52,048 nucleotides of DNA, from assembly GCA_947254595.1 (NCBI GenBank), contig CAMYED010000001.1:1-52048 (forward strand), written 5' to 3'. Of the stretch, positions 1 to 8,440 are shown one piece after another. The stretch is from an uncultured Gardnerella sp. (lineage in GTDB: Bacteria > Actinomycetota > Actinomycetes > Actinomycetales > Bifidobacteriaceae). Under the pieces are notes generated by a model. It saw only the letters and a program-made list of their open reading frames with translations, was not told the origin of the DNA and did no database searches. Position 1 is the stretch's first letter, and the number at the start of each line of letters is the position of its first letter. A program made the position numbers and the translations under genes.

Positions 1-25
1 GTTGAAAGCACACCGTGCTTTCAAC
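1..25. repeat. Perfect inverted repeat at window edge
   Basis: Arms GTTGAAAGCAC (1-11) and GTGCTTTCAAC (15-25) are perfectly complementary around a 3-base loop. No T-run follows on either visible side, so a terminator role is not supported. A related GTTGCTTTCACG string recurs at about 47-58. The element may extend beyond the window edge. Confidence 0.6.
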
Positions 26-68
26 TTGAGCAAGCTCACGCTCCGAGTTGCTTTCACGCGCACAATGC

Positions 69-127
69 TGCGCTCAAGCAGGTCGTCGCGCGTTCGAGGA
101 GAGAAATCCCCCAAAACTCGCGCCACG
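69..127. repeat. Dispersed repeat, GCGCGAGTTTTGGGGGAT family, copy 1
   Basis: The minus strand of 91-127 matches 26919-26956 almost base for base. Shared parts are a GCGCGAGTTTTGGGGGAT core followed by TTCTCTCCTCGAACG. The adjoining GCGCTCAAGCAGGTCG string (about 71-86) has a relative, CTCAAGCGCTCAAGCAG, beside the palindrome units at 27.36 and 29.88 kb. It lies just downstream of tyrA. There is no coding potential, and the function is unknown. Confidence 0.7.
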
Positions 128-144
128 TTAAAGAGAAACTAGCA

Positions 145-1248
145 TTATAAGTTTCTTAGCGAACTATCTGAACGCAACAGCAGTTGCGAAGATTCGTTGG
201 TGTTAAATCCGCAGATTTCAATAATCGATTCACCTAAGCGCGCGGATTCTAGTAAATCTTGCTGCCAATTGCTCATGGAATCATACTTCCACAATCTGCT
301 ATTAGCAACATCGCCTTGATTATCAGCATCACTTTGTTGCGTATTAGTTTTAGACGAGTTGCGCTGCTGGTATTTATATTCTCGCCACGATTGAGCTTTA
401 GCAAAAAACTCTTGCTCTAATGCATCCGCAACTTCTGTATCATTATCTAGCATATTTGCAGCAAAAGTTAGCTCAGAAATTACTGAACGCAATAATTTCG
501 CAGTATTACGCCGATTTTCACTTACCATTGCGCGAGTGCGTTGAGGATCTGTAAGAGCAACGCGAGTCATATCTCGCCACGAGCCGGCAGACAGTTGCAA
601 AGCAATAGCACGATTAGGTTGATTGCACAAAACATTCGCAAGAGAAGTTGCAACAACATGAGGCATGTGAGAAATAAGTGCTGCAGATTTATCGTGCGTT
701 TCGTCGTCCAAAACTATTGCGCGATTCTTACATAAAGAAACAATCATTTGTAAAATATTACGAACTCGCCAAAACTCAGTGTTGTTATCAACAGTTAAAG
801 CCCACAAAGCATTTTCTAAAAGTTCAGCGCTAGAAGCTTCCCAACCAGTAAACTCGCTTCCAGCCATAGGATGCGCACCAACGTAGCAATCTTGCAAACC
901 TGCTGCAGAAACCTGATCTCGAACTAAAGTTTTTACGCTACCAACATCGCTAAGAGTTGTACAAGATTTGTCAACATAAGGTGCGATTTCCTGCAAAATA
1001 CTTGGCATAGCAGCTAAAGCATTACATAAAATCAGAACATTCGGACGAAGTTTAGCTAAATCTTGCACGCTGTCTACGCAAGTAATTCCTAAATTTTCAG
1101 CTTCTTCGTAAGGGCTATGATGACGATTCCAAGCGTACACTCTACATTTCGGCAACTTTGCAAGTCTTTTTGCAAGAGATCCGCCAATAAGACCAAGACC
1201 TACAATACCAACAGAAAAATTTTGAGAAAATTCAGCATCTTCTACCAT
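145..1248 (-). CDS. tyrA: Prephenate dehydrogenase (TyrA)
   Basis: Predicted to oxidatively decarboxylate prephenate to 4-hydroxyphenylpyruvate for tyrosine synthesis, in the cytoplasm, 367 aa. Residues 13-25 form a Rossmann dinucleotide-binding loop (GLGLIGGSL). The HPMAGSE motif at about 126-132 carries the family's catalytic histidine, and AGSWRDMTRVA near 223 is also typical. The last 70 or so residues are Ser/Asn/Gln-rich and look like a lineage-specific tail. The start ATG overlaps the end of pheA by 7 bases (ATGGTAG), implying translational coupling in a pheA-tyrA operon. An arogenate-using enzyme cannot be excluded. Confidence 0.93.
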   Translation of the reverse strand: MVEDAEFSQNFSVGIVGLGLIGGSLAKRLAKLPKCRVYAWNRHHSPYEEAENLGITCVDSVQDLAKLRPNVLILCNALAAMPSILQEIAPYVDKSCTTLSDVGSVKTLVRDQVSAAGLQDCYVGAHPMAGSEFTGWEASSAELLENALWALTVDNNTEFWRVRNILQMIVSLCKNRAIVLDDETHDKSAALISHMPHVVATSLANVLCNQPNRAIALQLSAGSWRDMTRVALTDPQRTRAMVSENRRNTAKLLRSVISELTFAANMLDNDTEVADALEQEFFAKAQSWREYKYQQRNSSKTNTQQSDADNQGDVANSRLWKYDSMSNWQQDLLESARLGESIIEICGFNTNESSQLLLRSDSSLRNL

Positions 1249-2240
1249 AATAATTCTCTTTCTGCCTGCATCACGTTCAAATTGCGCAAAGCATCAACTG
1301 AAGGTTCAACGCACACCCCACCATTAGGAAGCATACAATCGTCCATAACAGGATTATTGCGCCTCTCGGAAGGATACACCGCTAAAACTCGAACCCAATC
1401 TCCATGCTCAACAACCTCTTGAATCATAGCTTTACACGTAGAATCCCAAGGAGCAGCATCAACAGTTGCAATAAAACTGTACAAACCATCCTGCCCTTTA
1501 ATCGGCCTAGACATAAAAGAAGTCATATTAAGCCCATGATCACGTACAACATCAAGCAAATTTGCTAGCACTCCAGCACCAGTAGAACGCGGAATAAAAG
1601 CAATAATTGAGGAAAAAGATGAAGAGTTTTTGCGCTGCATATTAACAAAATCTAAAGCTTCATCTCGAGGAGCTAATACTAAAAACTCAGTGCGAGCGCC
1701 AGAAAAGTCTTCAACGCCTTCGCTCACAATCTGCCTATTGTATAAATCGGCACAAATTCTAGGACATAAAGCAACTTCGCCAGGAACTAAGTCCCTACAA
1801 GCAGCAGCATTTGAAGACGCAGTTTTTTCTTTCAATCCGCGCTCTTGAGCAAACTTACGGCATTGTGCCAACGCGTGCGGATGAGCAACAATTGTAGAAC
1901 AGTTATCGATTGAATCTGACTTGCAAATAACAGCATCAAAACTAATATCGACGCCTACGCGAGCAATGCCAACCATATTTTTTGCATCGATTAGTAAATC
2001 TAAATTAGGTATTACAACGCCCTCAATATTGTTTTCCCAAGCAATAACGCCCCAATGATGATTCTCTTCAATTTCACTAGCAATATTGCGAACATTTTCG
2101 CACGCAGTTGGAATAAGCTGAAAATTATCAAATGATTGTAGCTGATGCTGAACTTTTAATGCTGCCTGATGCGTAAAAGAACCTTCCGGCCCTAAATAGC
2201 ATAATTTACGAGCACCCTGACTGTTCTTATTACAATCCAT
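1242..2240 (-). CDS. pheA: Prephenate dehydratase (PheA)
   Basis: Predicted to convert prephenate to phenylpyruvate for phenylalanine synthesis, 332 aa. The N-terminal dehydratase domain opens with YLGPEGSFTHQAA (15-27). A C-terminal ACT regulatory domain (about 211-290) carries GVLANLL and a SRP motif (MSRP, 243-246), suggesting feedback by phenylalanine. Two catalytic motifs are unusual: the family ENS reads ENN (69-71) and the family TRF reads TEF (184-186). The start is supported by AAGGAA five bases upstream. It is the first gene of the pheA-tyrA pair and has no chorismate mutase domain. Confidence 0.92.
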   Translation of the reverse strand: MDCNKNSQGARKLCYLGPEGSFTHQAALKVQHQLQSFDNFQLIPTACENVRNIASEIEENHHWGVIAWENNIEGVVIPNLDLLIDAKNMVGIARVGVDISFDAVICKSDSIDNCSTIVAHPHALAQCRKFAQERGLKEKTASSNAAACRDLVPGEVALCPRICADLYNRQIVSEGVEDFSGARTEFLVLAPRDEALDFVNMQRKNSSSFSSIIAFIPRSTGAGVLANLLDVVRDHGLNMTSFMSRPIKGQDGLYSFIATVDAAPWDSTCKAMIQEVVEHGDWVRVLAVYPSERRNNPVMDDCMLPNGGVCVEPSVDALRNLNVMQAERELLW

Positions 2241-2311
2241 GACTATTCCTTAAAACTACTGCAAAAACTACTGCAAATTCTTTACTTATTTAGCTCTTTA
2301 CTTATATAACA

Positions 2312-2719
2312 CTATTCAACAACAAACCAACGCTTAGGCATAAAAAGCAAAATTGCGTGAACAATAAGCATTCCATACAGCCAAAAGTACCCAACATATT
2401 GAGCACACCAAGGCATAGGAATAGCAAATCCTACAGGAACAAGAATTGCGCTACCAATAAAATCTAATGCAATAATCCAAGCAACAGAAGAAAATACTAC
2501 CGCATGAACAATTAGTCCAATCAAACCGCTACGGCAACGAGCGCACCAAGCAGACAAAACCAACAAAATCATTGCAATAGCAAAACCGTAAGGAATATTA
2601 TTATCTACTCCTGCACGATGCACAAAAGTTCCAATCAACGCGTACAACACTGCAGAAACGCACGTGGTCGCATACCTACCCCATAAAGGTAAGCGATGCG
2701 ACCACGGTTTTGCTGTCAT
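2312..2719 (-). CDS. Small integral membrane protein, unknown function
   Basis: A 135-residue protein not assigned to a family with confidence. It has about four hydrophobic segments (around 14-33, 43-58, 66-88 and 108-126) joined by short Arg- or Trp-containing loops, so it should sit in the cytoplasmic membrane. No catalytic motif or signal peptide is visible. It lies between typA upstream and pheA downstream on the same strand, 43 bases from typA, and may be co-transcribed with typA. It resembles the small four-helix hypothetical proteins common in actinobacteria (a DUF6113-like protein is one guess). Confidence 0.75.
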   Translation of the reverse strand: MTAKPWSHRLPLWGRYATTCVSAVLYALIGTFVHRAGVDNNIPYGFAIAMILLVLSAWCARCRSGLIGLIVHAVVFSSVAWIIALDFIGSAILVPVGFAIPMPWCAQYVGYFWLYGMLIVHAILLFMPKRWFVVE

Positions 2720-2762
2720 AGTAAATTAGCCTAAATTTACAAATAGTATTTTCGAGGATACG

Positions 2763-4685
2763 TCACGCAGCATTGTTCTGACGACGCTGCTTAGCACGCC
2801 ACTTATACCACTCATCACGGCTCAAAATAATCTTGCGAACGCGAATTGCTTCAGGCGTAACTTCCACGCACTCATCTTCGTTAGCGAAGTCAAGAGACTC
2901 TTCCAAGCTCATCTTAATTGGTGGAGTCAAAGTTTCAAGCACGTCAGCAGTTGAAGAACGCATGTTCGTCATGTGCTTAGCAAGAGTAATATTCACATCC
3001 AACTCGTCTGGCTTGTTGTTAATACCAACGATTTGGCCTTCATAAACTGGGCTTTGCGGATCAACAAAGAAGATACCGCGAGCCTGCAAACGCTGCATAG
3101 CGTAAGGAGTTGCAACACCCTTACGATCGCAAACCATAGAACCGTTCTGACGAGTCACAATCTGACCAGCCCACGGAGCATAACCGGCAGAAATAGAGCT
3201 TGCAATACCAGTTCCACGAGTGGCAGAAAGCAAAGCCGTGCGGAAACCAATAAGACCGCGAGAAGGAACGGTAAACTGCAAACGAACCCAACCGGAACCG
3301 TGGTTGCTCATAGAATCCATGCGGCCCTTACGATCAGCCATAAGCTGAGTGACAGTACCCATGTACTCTTCTGGAACGTCAATCGTAGTGTTTTCCATAG
3401 GCTCGTTAATTTGACCATCAATAGTCTTAGTAACAACCTGCGGGCGACCTACCGTAAGCTCATAACCTTCGCGACGCATCTGCTCAGCCAAAACAGCCAA
3501 AGCAAGCTCGCCACGACCCTGAACTTCCCAAGCATCTGGACGCTCAGTTGGAAGAACCTTAATAGAAACGTTACCAATAAGCTCGCGATCCAAACGATCC
3601 TTAATCATACGAGCAGTAAGCTTATGATCTTTGCCTTCAGTTCCAGCAAGAGGAGAATCGTTTACGCCGAAAGTCATAGAAATTGCAGGATCGTCAACAT
3701 GAATCAACGGAAGCGGCTTTGGATCGTTCTGATCAACAATCGTTTCGCCAATCATAATGTCGTTCACGCCAGCAACAGCAACAATGTCGCCAGGACCTGC
3801 AGAAGCTACAGGAGTACGCTCCAAACCTTGGGTGCGAAGAAGCTCGGAAACGCGGAAGTTTTCAATAGAACCATCAACGCGAGAAAGACCGTAAGTCTTA
3901 CCCTTTTCCAAAGTGCCGTTATAAATACGCACTAAACCAAGACGACCCAAAAAGTCGGAAGAATCAATATTTGCAACATGAGCCTGCAGAGGAGCACCTT
4001 CCTCATATTCAGGTGCAGGAATGTTTGAAATAATAGAATCAAACAGAGGCTCCAAATTGTCGTTATCTGGCAAGCCGCCATTTTCTGGCTGATTAACAGA
4101 AGCATAACCTGCCTTAGCAGCGCAGTAAATTACCGGCAAATCAAGCAAAGCGTCGAGATCAAGATCAATACCTTCCTCAACAACATCCTGAGCCAAGCCA
4201 AGAAGCAAATCAGTAGACTCACCAACAACTTCTTCAATGCGAGCATCTGGACGATCGACCTTATTCACGCACAAAATCACAGGAAGCTTAGCTTCCAAAG
4301 CCTTACGAAGAACAAAACGAGTTTGCGGAAGTGGGCCTTCAGAAGCATCAACAAGCAGAACAACGCCGTCAACCATAGAAATACCGCGCTCAACCTCACC
4401 ACCAAAGTCGGCGTGGCCAGGAGTATCAATCACGTTAATAGTAATGCCTTCTGGGTGACCATATTTTTCAGCCAAAGGACCGGTGTACTGCACAGCCGTG
4501 TTCTTAGCAAGAATAGTAATGCCCTTTTCACGTTCCAAATCGTTGGAATCCATAACGCGATCTGGAACTTCTTCACGCTCAGAAAATACGTGCGACTGCT
4601 GAAGCATGGCGTTTACCAGCGTGGTCTTACCGTGGTCTACGTGCGCCACAATTGCCACATTTCGAATATCACCGCGAACAGTCAT
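2763..4685 (-). CDS. typA: Ribosome-associated translational GTPase TypA/BipA
   Basis: A translation-factor GTPase that acts on the 70S ribosome or during 50S assembly, usually under stress or cold. It has G1 AHVDHGKTTLVNAML near residue 14, G3 DTPGHADFGGEVER, and G4 NKVDRPDA. EF-G-like domains follow, and then the TypA-specific C-terminal domain (RGTGIASSISAGY, RMQRLQARG-like segment). At 640 aa it matches the usual family length. The ATG at 4685 is preferred over a GTG one codon earlier because AGAGG lies six bases upstream. Codon use is relatively G/C-ending, as expected for a well-expressed gene. Confidence 0.97.
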   Translation of the reverse strand: MTVRGDIRNVAIVAHVDHGKTTLVNAMLQQSHVFSEREEVPDRVMDSNDLEREKGITILAKNTAVQYTGPLAEKYGHPEGITINVIDTPGHADFGGEVERGISMVDGVVLLVDASEGPLPQTRFVLRKALEAKLPVILCVNKVDRPDARIEEVVGESTDLLLGLAQDVVEEGIDLDLDALLDLPVIYCAAKAGYASVNQPENGGLPDNDNLEPLFDSIISNIPAPEYEEGAPLQAHVANIDSSDFLGRLGLVRIYNGTLEKGKTYGLSRVDGSIENFRVSELLRTQGLERTPVASAGPGDIVAVAGVNDIMIGETIVDQNDPKPLPLIHVDDPAISMTFGVNDSPLAGTEGKDHKLTARMIKDRLDRELIGNVSIKVLPTERPDAWEVQGRGELALAVLAEQMRREGYELTVGRPQVVTKTIDGQINEPMENTTIDVPEEYMGTVTQLMADRKGRMDSMSNHGSGWVRLQFTVPSRGLIGFRTALLSATRGTGIASSISAGYAPWAGQIVTRQNGSMVCDRKGVATPYAMQRLQARGIFFVDPQSPVYEGQIVGINNKPDELDVNITLAKHMTNMRSSTADVLETLTPPIKMSLEESLDFANEDECVEVTPEAIRVRKIILSRDEWYKWRAKQRRQNNAA

Positions 4686-4873
4686 CACAAACCTCTTCCA
4701 TTCTTCGCGTTTAAGTAATTATTTACAAGCAACCATTTAGGTCATAATAAGCGACTTAAATAGTAGCGATACGTTATTGACAAACACCAAAATAGGCAAA
4801 CTGCCAAACCGCACCGATTTTACTCGCGAGCTAAGACAGCTTTTAATCCACGCTAACGCTGAACCACAAGAGC

Positions 4874-5764
4874 TTACGCAACAACACCCTTAGCAATAAG
4901 TTCGCGCGCAACTTCCCTATATTCTTTTGCAGTTTTGTGTTCAGGAGCAAAAATAGTAATAGGAACCGCAGCAACCGTAGAATCAGGCAATTTAATAGAG
5001 CGAGAAATTACAGAATGTAAAACGCGGTCTTGGAAAGCTTCATAAATACGCTGCAACACTTCTTCACTGTGCAAAGTGCGCGTATACATAGTAACGAGAA
5101 CACCGAATACTTTAAGATTTGGATTAATTCGAGACTGAACCTTTTCAATAGACTGCATAAGAAGCGCCACGCCTCGAAGCGCAAAGAACTCTGCAGCAAG
5201 CGGAATAATTACGCCATCCGCAGCCGTTAGTGCGTTTACTGTAAGCAAGCCTAGGGAAGGCTGGCAGTCAACAATAATAACGTCGTATTCGTCACGCACC
5301 TTACGCAATACACCTGCAAGAATCTGCTCACGACCTACTTCTGTAACTAATTGCACTTCTGCAGCGGACAAATCAATATTCGCAGGCATAATATCAATGT
5401 TTTCCGTATTCGTGTGACGAATAACATCGTGAACATCTACTGAAGAATCAAACAAAGCCGTATAAACGGTGTTGTCAAGAGCATTAGCGTTAATTCCAAG
5501 ACCAACAGTTGCAGCACCTTGAGGATCGAAATCAACGATTAAAACGCGACGACCATATTGGCTTAGAGCACCAGCAATATTGATAGAACTTGTAGTTTTA
5601 CCAACACCACCCTTTTGATTGCACATAGCAATAATTCGCGCAGGACCGTGAGAAGTAAGCGGCTCCGGCGCATGAAAAGTCTCGTATTCGCGTCCAAGTA
5701 AATCAGTAGGCATGTTCCCCACTTTATCAACAGGTATACTCACGAAACTCTGAGAATAAATCAT
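4874..5764 (-). CDS. ParA/Soj-type chromosome partitioning ATPase
   Basis: A deviant-Walker ATPase of the ParA/MinD superfamily, 296 aa. KGGVGKTT at 51-58 is the Walker A motif, followed by DFDPQGAA and VDCQPSLG. It likely binds DNA or membrane and helps position the chromosome. In many actinobacteria this orphan ParA sits beside xerD and upstream of scpA/scpB. Here xerD is present (4-base ATGA overlap, so coupled), but no scpA or scpB follows. A second ATG at codon 18 has GGGG close upstream and is an alternative start. No parB lies next to it, so it is unlikely to be the main ParAB partition gene. Confidence 0.88.
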   Translation of the reverse strand: MIYSQSFVSIPVDKVGNMPTDLLGREYETFHAPEPLTSHGPARIIAMCNQKGGVGKTTSSINIAGALSQYGRRVLIVDFDPQGAATVGLGINANALDNTVYTALFDSSVDVHDVIRHTNTENIDIMPANIDLSAAEVQLVTEVGREQILAGVLRKVRDEYDVIIVDCQPSLGLLTVNALTAADGVIIPLAAEFFALRGVALLMQSIEKVQSRINPNLKVFGVLVTMYTRTLHSEEVLQRIYEAFQDRVLHSVISRSIKLPDSTVAAVPITIFAPEHKTAKEYREVARELIAKGVVA

Positions 5765-6756
5765 CTAGCACGAGGATGACTCATAACATACGCTTCAACC
5801 AAAGCATCTGGGCTAATATGCGTATAAATTTGCGTAGTCGTTACAGAAGCGTGACCAAGAAGCTCTTGAACTGTGCGCACATCCGCACCACCTGCTATTA
5901 AATGCGTAGCAAGCGAATGGCGTAAAGTGTGCGGATGCAATGGGCGTCCAAGTTTTGCACGCTCCCCCGCTTCAACAACCACAAACCACGCTGATTGGCG
6001 AGATAGTGCATTGCCACGCTTATTTAAGAAAATAGTGTGCAATTCGCGCTTTCCTTTTGAAGATAATATTGGGCGAGATTTTTCAATATACTTACGAATA
6101 GCCCTAATAGCGCAACCACCAATCGGAACTAAACGCTGTTTTGCACCTTTGCCAATAAGTTTTACAACGGAATCATCTAAATCAAGATCTTCAAATTTTA
6201 CGCCTACTGCTTCTGAAATTCGCGCACCCGTAGCGTACAAAAACTCGAGCAAAGCTGCATCCCGAAGCGAAATAGCGTCTTCGCTACCAAAATTCCCTGC
6301 AGCCTCAATAACACGGTTTACTTCGTCAATGCTTAAAACGTCCGGCAAATAATCTGCCTGCTTTGGCGCTTTTACAAATGCTGAAACGTCCGAAGTAATA
6401 TCCCCGTGCGAAAGCATAAAACGATGCCATTCATGAATACTCGCAAGCCTTCTAGAAATAGTGCGAGACCCCAAACCTAATTTATTCAAAGTTCGAACAT
6501 AAGATTCAATATCTAACTGCGAAATAGCGGTAATATCTTTGATTTTTCGTTCACTATAAAGCCAAGATGTGTAATCTTGCAAATCTGAAGCGTATGCAGA
6601 AACAGTTTTTTTAGAAAGACCACGCTCAATATCAATATGCGCAATAAAACGTTGAAAATAAGGCAAAAATTCTTTAGGAATATTGGATGTAAAAGTGCTT
6701 TGAAAAGTGCTTTGAATAGTGCTTTCAGCATTGTAAGAATCAAGATTCGAGCGCAT
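5761..6756 (-). CDS. xerD: Site-specific tyrosine recombinase XerD-like
   Basis: A tyrosine recombinase of the XerC/XerD type, predicted to resolve chromosome dimers at dif, 331 aa. The catalytic set is complete: Arg179 (ATGARISEA), Lys203 (GKGAKQRL), His276 and Arg279 (HPHTLRH), His302 (LLGHASV) and Tyr311 (QIYTHI). The N-terminal core-binding domain spans about 30-125. The first 25 residues are Ser/Thr/Gln-rich with a QSTFQSTF repeat, so the true start could lie later. It follows the rplT terminator and is coupled to parA. No dif site or integrated element was seen, supporting a housekeeping role. Confidence 0.92.
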   Translation of the reverse strand: MRSNLDSYNAESTIQSTFQSTFTSNIPKEFLPYFQRFIAHIDIERGLSKKTVSAYASDLQDYTSWLYSERKIKDITAISQLDIESYVRTLNKLGLGSRTISRRLASIHEWHRFMLSHGDITSDVSAFVKAPKQADYLPDVLSIDEVNRVIEAAGNFGSEDAISLRDAALLEFLYATGARISEAVGVKFEDLDLDDSVVKLIGKGAKQRLVPIGGCAIRAIRKYIEKSRPILSSKGKRELHTIFLNKRGNALSRQSAWFVVVEAGERAKLGRPLHPHTLRHSLATHLIAGGADVRTVQELLGHASVTTTQIYTHISPDALVEAYVMSHPRAR

Positions 6757-6790
6757 AAAATAATTATAACAAGAACTAAATTTGCTTCTA

Positions 6791-6828
6791 AAAAAAAAAT
6801 AAAAAAGCCCGCCAAAATTGACGGGCTT
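6791..6828 (-). terminator. Intrinsic terminator after rplT
   Basis: On the minus strand AAGCCCGTC and GGCGGGCTT pair around AATTTT, with one G-T pair, and run straight into TTTTTTATTTTTTTTT. It lies between the rplT stop and the xerD start and should end the infC-rpmI-rplT transcript. Confidence 0.92.
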
Positions 6829-6851
6829 AAAATTAAACTCACTTAAGCGAA

Positions 6852-7235
6852 TCAGGCTTCAACTGGAGCATTTACATCTGCTGGCAATGCAGCCTTAGCA
6901 GCTTCTACAACAGCCTTGAAAGCCTCAATATCGGAGACTGCGAGCTCAGCAAGAGCGCGACGATCCAATTCGATACCAGCCAAGTGCAAGCCCTGAATGA
7001 AGCGATTGTAGGTGATGCCTTCAGCGCGAACTGCTGCGTTAATACGCTGAATCCACAACTTGCGGAAATCACCCTTGCGAGCCTTGCGGTCGCGGAAGTT
7101 ATAAGTAAATGAGTGGAGCAGCTGTTCCTTTGCCTTGCGGTAAAGACGGGAGCGCTGACCGCGGTAGCCAGAAGCCCTCTCAAGAACAACGCGACGCTTC
7201 TTGTGAGCGTTTACTGCGCGCTTTACTCGTGCCAT
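6852..7235 (-). CDS. rplT: 50S ribosomal protein L20 (bL20)
   Basis: bL20 binds 23S rRNA early in 50S assembly, 127 aa. The basic N-terminal region (MARVKRAVNAHKKRR) and the globular part (RRALAELAVSDIEAF) are typical, and the length is slightly above the usual 117-120 because of a short Ala/Pro tail. It is the third gene of the infC-rpmI-rplT operon, 69 bases after rpmI, and is followed by a strong terminator. In other bacteria L20 represses its own operon. Whether it does so here cannot be told from the sequence. Confidence 0.98.
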   Translation of the reverse strand: MARVKRAVNAHKKRRVVLERASGYRGQRSRLYRKAKEQLLHSFTYNFRDRKARKGDFRKLWIQRINAAVRAEGITYNRFIQGLHLAGIELDRRALAELAVSDIEAFKAVVEAAKAALPADVNAPVEA

Positions 7236-7304
7236 AAGTATTCCTCAGCTTTCTTAAAAATTTACGATTGCGTATTTGTTTACAAGCAATTCTTACTTGT
7301 TTAC

Positions 7305-7499
7305 TTACTTAACGAGCAAGCCCTTAAGCTTCTTGCTCTGCGCAGTAGCCAATACTTTATCTTCAGAAAGAGCACGACGCTTACGAGCCGACTTGTGCTC
7401 CAAGTTGTGGCGCATGGCGCTACCATCGTGCATCACCTTACCGGTACCGGTAAGACGAACGCGCTTGGACGCTGCGGAATTAGTTTTCATCTTCGGCAT
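7305..7499 (-). CDS. rpmI: 50S ribosomal protein L35 (bL35)
   Basis: A 64-residue basic protein starting MPKMKTNSAASKRV, the classic bL35 N-terminus, and containing NLEHKSARKRR. The start ATG lies inside the 3' end of infC (20-base overlap), so its translation is probably coupled to infC. The reading frame stays open upstream across the overlap, but the family N-terminus fixes the start at this ATG. It is a component of the large ribosomal subunit. Confidence 0.97.
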   Translation of the reverse strand: MPKMKTNSAASKRVRLTGTGKVMHDGSAMRHNLEHKSARKRRALSEDKVLATAQSKKLKGLLVK

Positions 7500-8175
7500 T
7501 GCTGCCCTCCTTGTGATGTTGATCGGATTGCATAGCATTTTCTGCAGCTGCAGACTGCGCCTGCACTTCTTGCTTTGCTGCAAGACGTGCAGCCTGGCGA
7601 GCTTGACGCTCAGCACGCGATTGAACGCCTCGACGACGCTGCTCAGACTGTGTATGAATCTTCTTACCCTTTGGAGCAAGAGTCATAATAATATTTCTAC
7701 CCTCTTGCTTAGGCGCAAACTCAACGGTGCCGCTTTCAGAGACCTCATCTGCAAGTCGACGTAACAGTTCAACGCCACCAATTGGACGAGACTGCTCACG
7801 GCCACGCAACATAATAGTGACCTTGACTTTGTCTCCACCGTTCAAGAAACGAAGTACATGACCCTTCTTAACGTCGAAATCATGATCATCAATCTTGAGA
7901 CGGAAACGAATCTCCTTAACCTCAGCAGTGGTCTGATTACGGCGAGCTTCGCGAGCCTTAATCTTTTCGTTGTACTTGTACTTACCGTAGTCAATAAGTT
8001 TGGCTACTGGAGGCTTAGCAGTAGGTGCAACCTCGACAAGATCGAGATTAGCTTCCCGTGCAAGGTTTAACGCGACCGAGGTTGCGATAACTCCCACCTG
8101 CTCGCCTTTTGGACCAATAAGGCGCACCTGAGAGACTCGAATCTCCTCGTTAATGCGTGGTTCGTCGCTAATGAT
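7480..8175 (-). CDS. infC: Translation initiation factor IF-3
   Basis: IF-3 binds the 30S subunit and proofreads initiator tRNA and start codon. The typical N-terminus SDEPRINEEIRVSQVRLI sits directly after two isoleucine codons, ATC (8173-8175) and ATT (8170-8172). AGAAGGA lies eight bases before the ATC. No ATG or GTG fits, so a rare AUC or AUU start is inferred, as known for infC elsewhere, where IF-3 represses its own non-canonical start. The coordinates use ATC; the ATT would give 230 aa. A charged Gln/Arg/Ala-rich C-terminal extension of about 50 residues follows the core. The 3' end overlaps rpmI. Confidence 0.93.
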   Translation of the reverse strand: MISDEPRINEEIRVSQVRLIGPKGEQVGVIATSVALNLAREANLDLVEVAPTAKPPVAKLIDYGKYKYNEKIKAREARRNQTTAEVKEIRFRLKIDDHDFDVKKGHVLRFLNGGDKVKVTIMLRGREQSRPIGGVELLRRLADEVSESGTVEFAPKQEGRNIIMTLAPKGKKIHTQSEQRRRGVQSRAERQARQAARLAAKQEVQAQSAAAENAMQSDQHHKEGSNAEDEN

Positions 8176-8217
8176 GACTCCAATCCTTCTAAATACTTGT
8201 AAGATGCAATACACCAA

Positions 8218-8440
8218 GAAGTCTAAGAGCTTAAAAGATTCACCACTTCATATCAATAAAACGCATACACAAGCGCAGCAAGTAGCGCAAAAAATCTACT
8301 TGCGTGACCGAAGTCATGAACCCGAAACCTCAGTAGGCTTCCAGGTGGGGGCACCCCACTTTCTTGATTACTCAAGCCAAATGTCTAGTATACTACTGGC
8401 CTTGACAAATAACCATTGCGCAAATTGTTAATAGACTTGC
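8218..8440 (-). promoter_or_regulatory. infC promoter and structured leader
   Basis: On the minus strand, TATACT (about 8390-8395) preceded by a weak TGGTTA at 17 bases is a plausible promoter. It would give a leader of roughly 200 nt before infC. The leader holds two perfect hairpins: GTGGGG/CCCCAC (8345-8350 with 8354-8359) and GCAAGTAG/CTACTTGC (8278-8285 with 8296-8303), the latter with a T-rich loop. A long structured leader fits translational or attenuation control of the IF3-L35-L20 operon. No known leader family was recognised. Confidence 0.45.

Noticed and set aside
2973..3935. A 320-codon plus-strand frame opposite typA
   Set aside because: It is antisense to a highly conserved GTPase and its translation has no recognisable motif.
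5761..6756. Phage or integrative element integrase
   Set aside because: It resembles XerD, is coupled to parA, and no attachment sites, phage genes or tRNA insertion are nearby.
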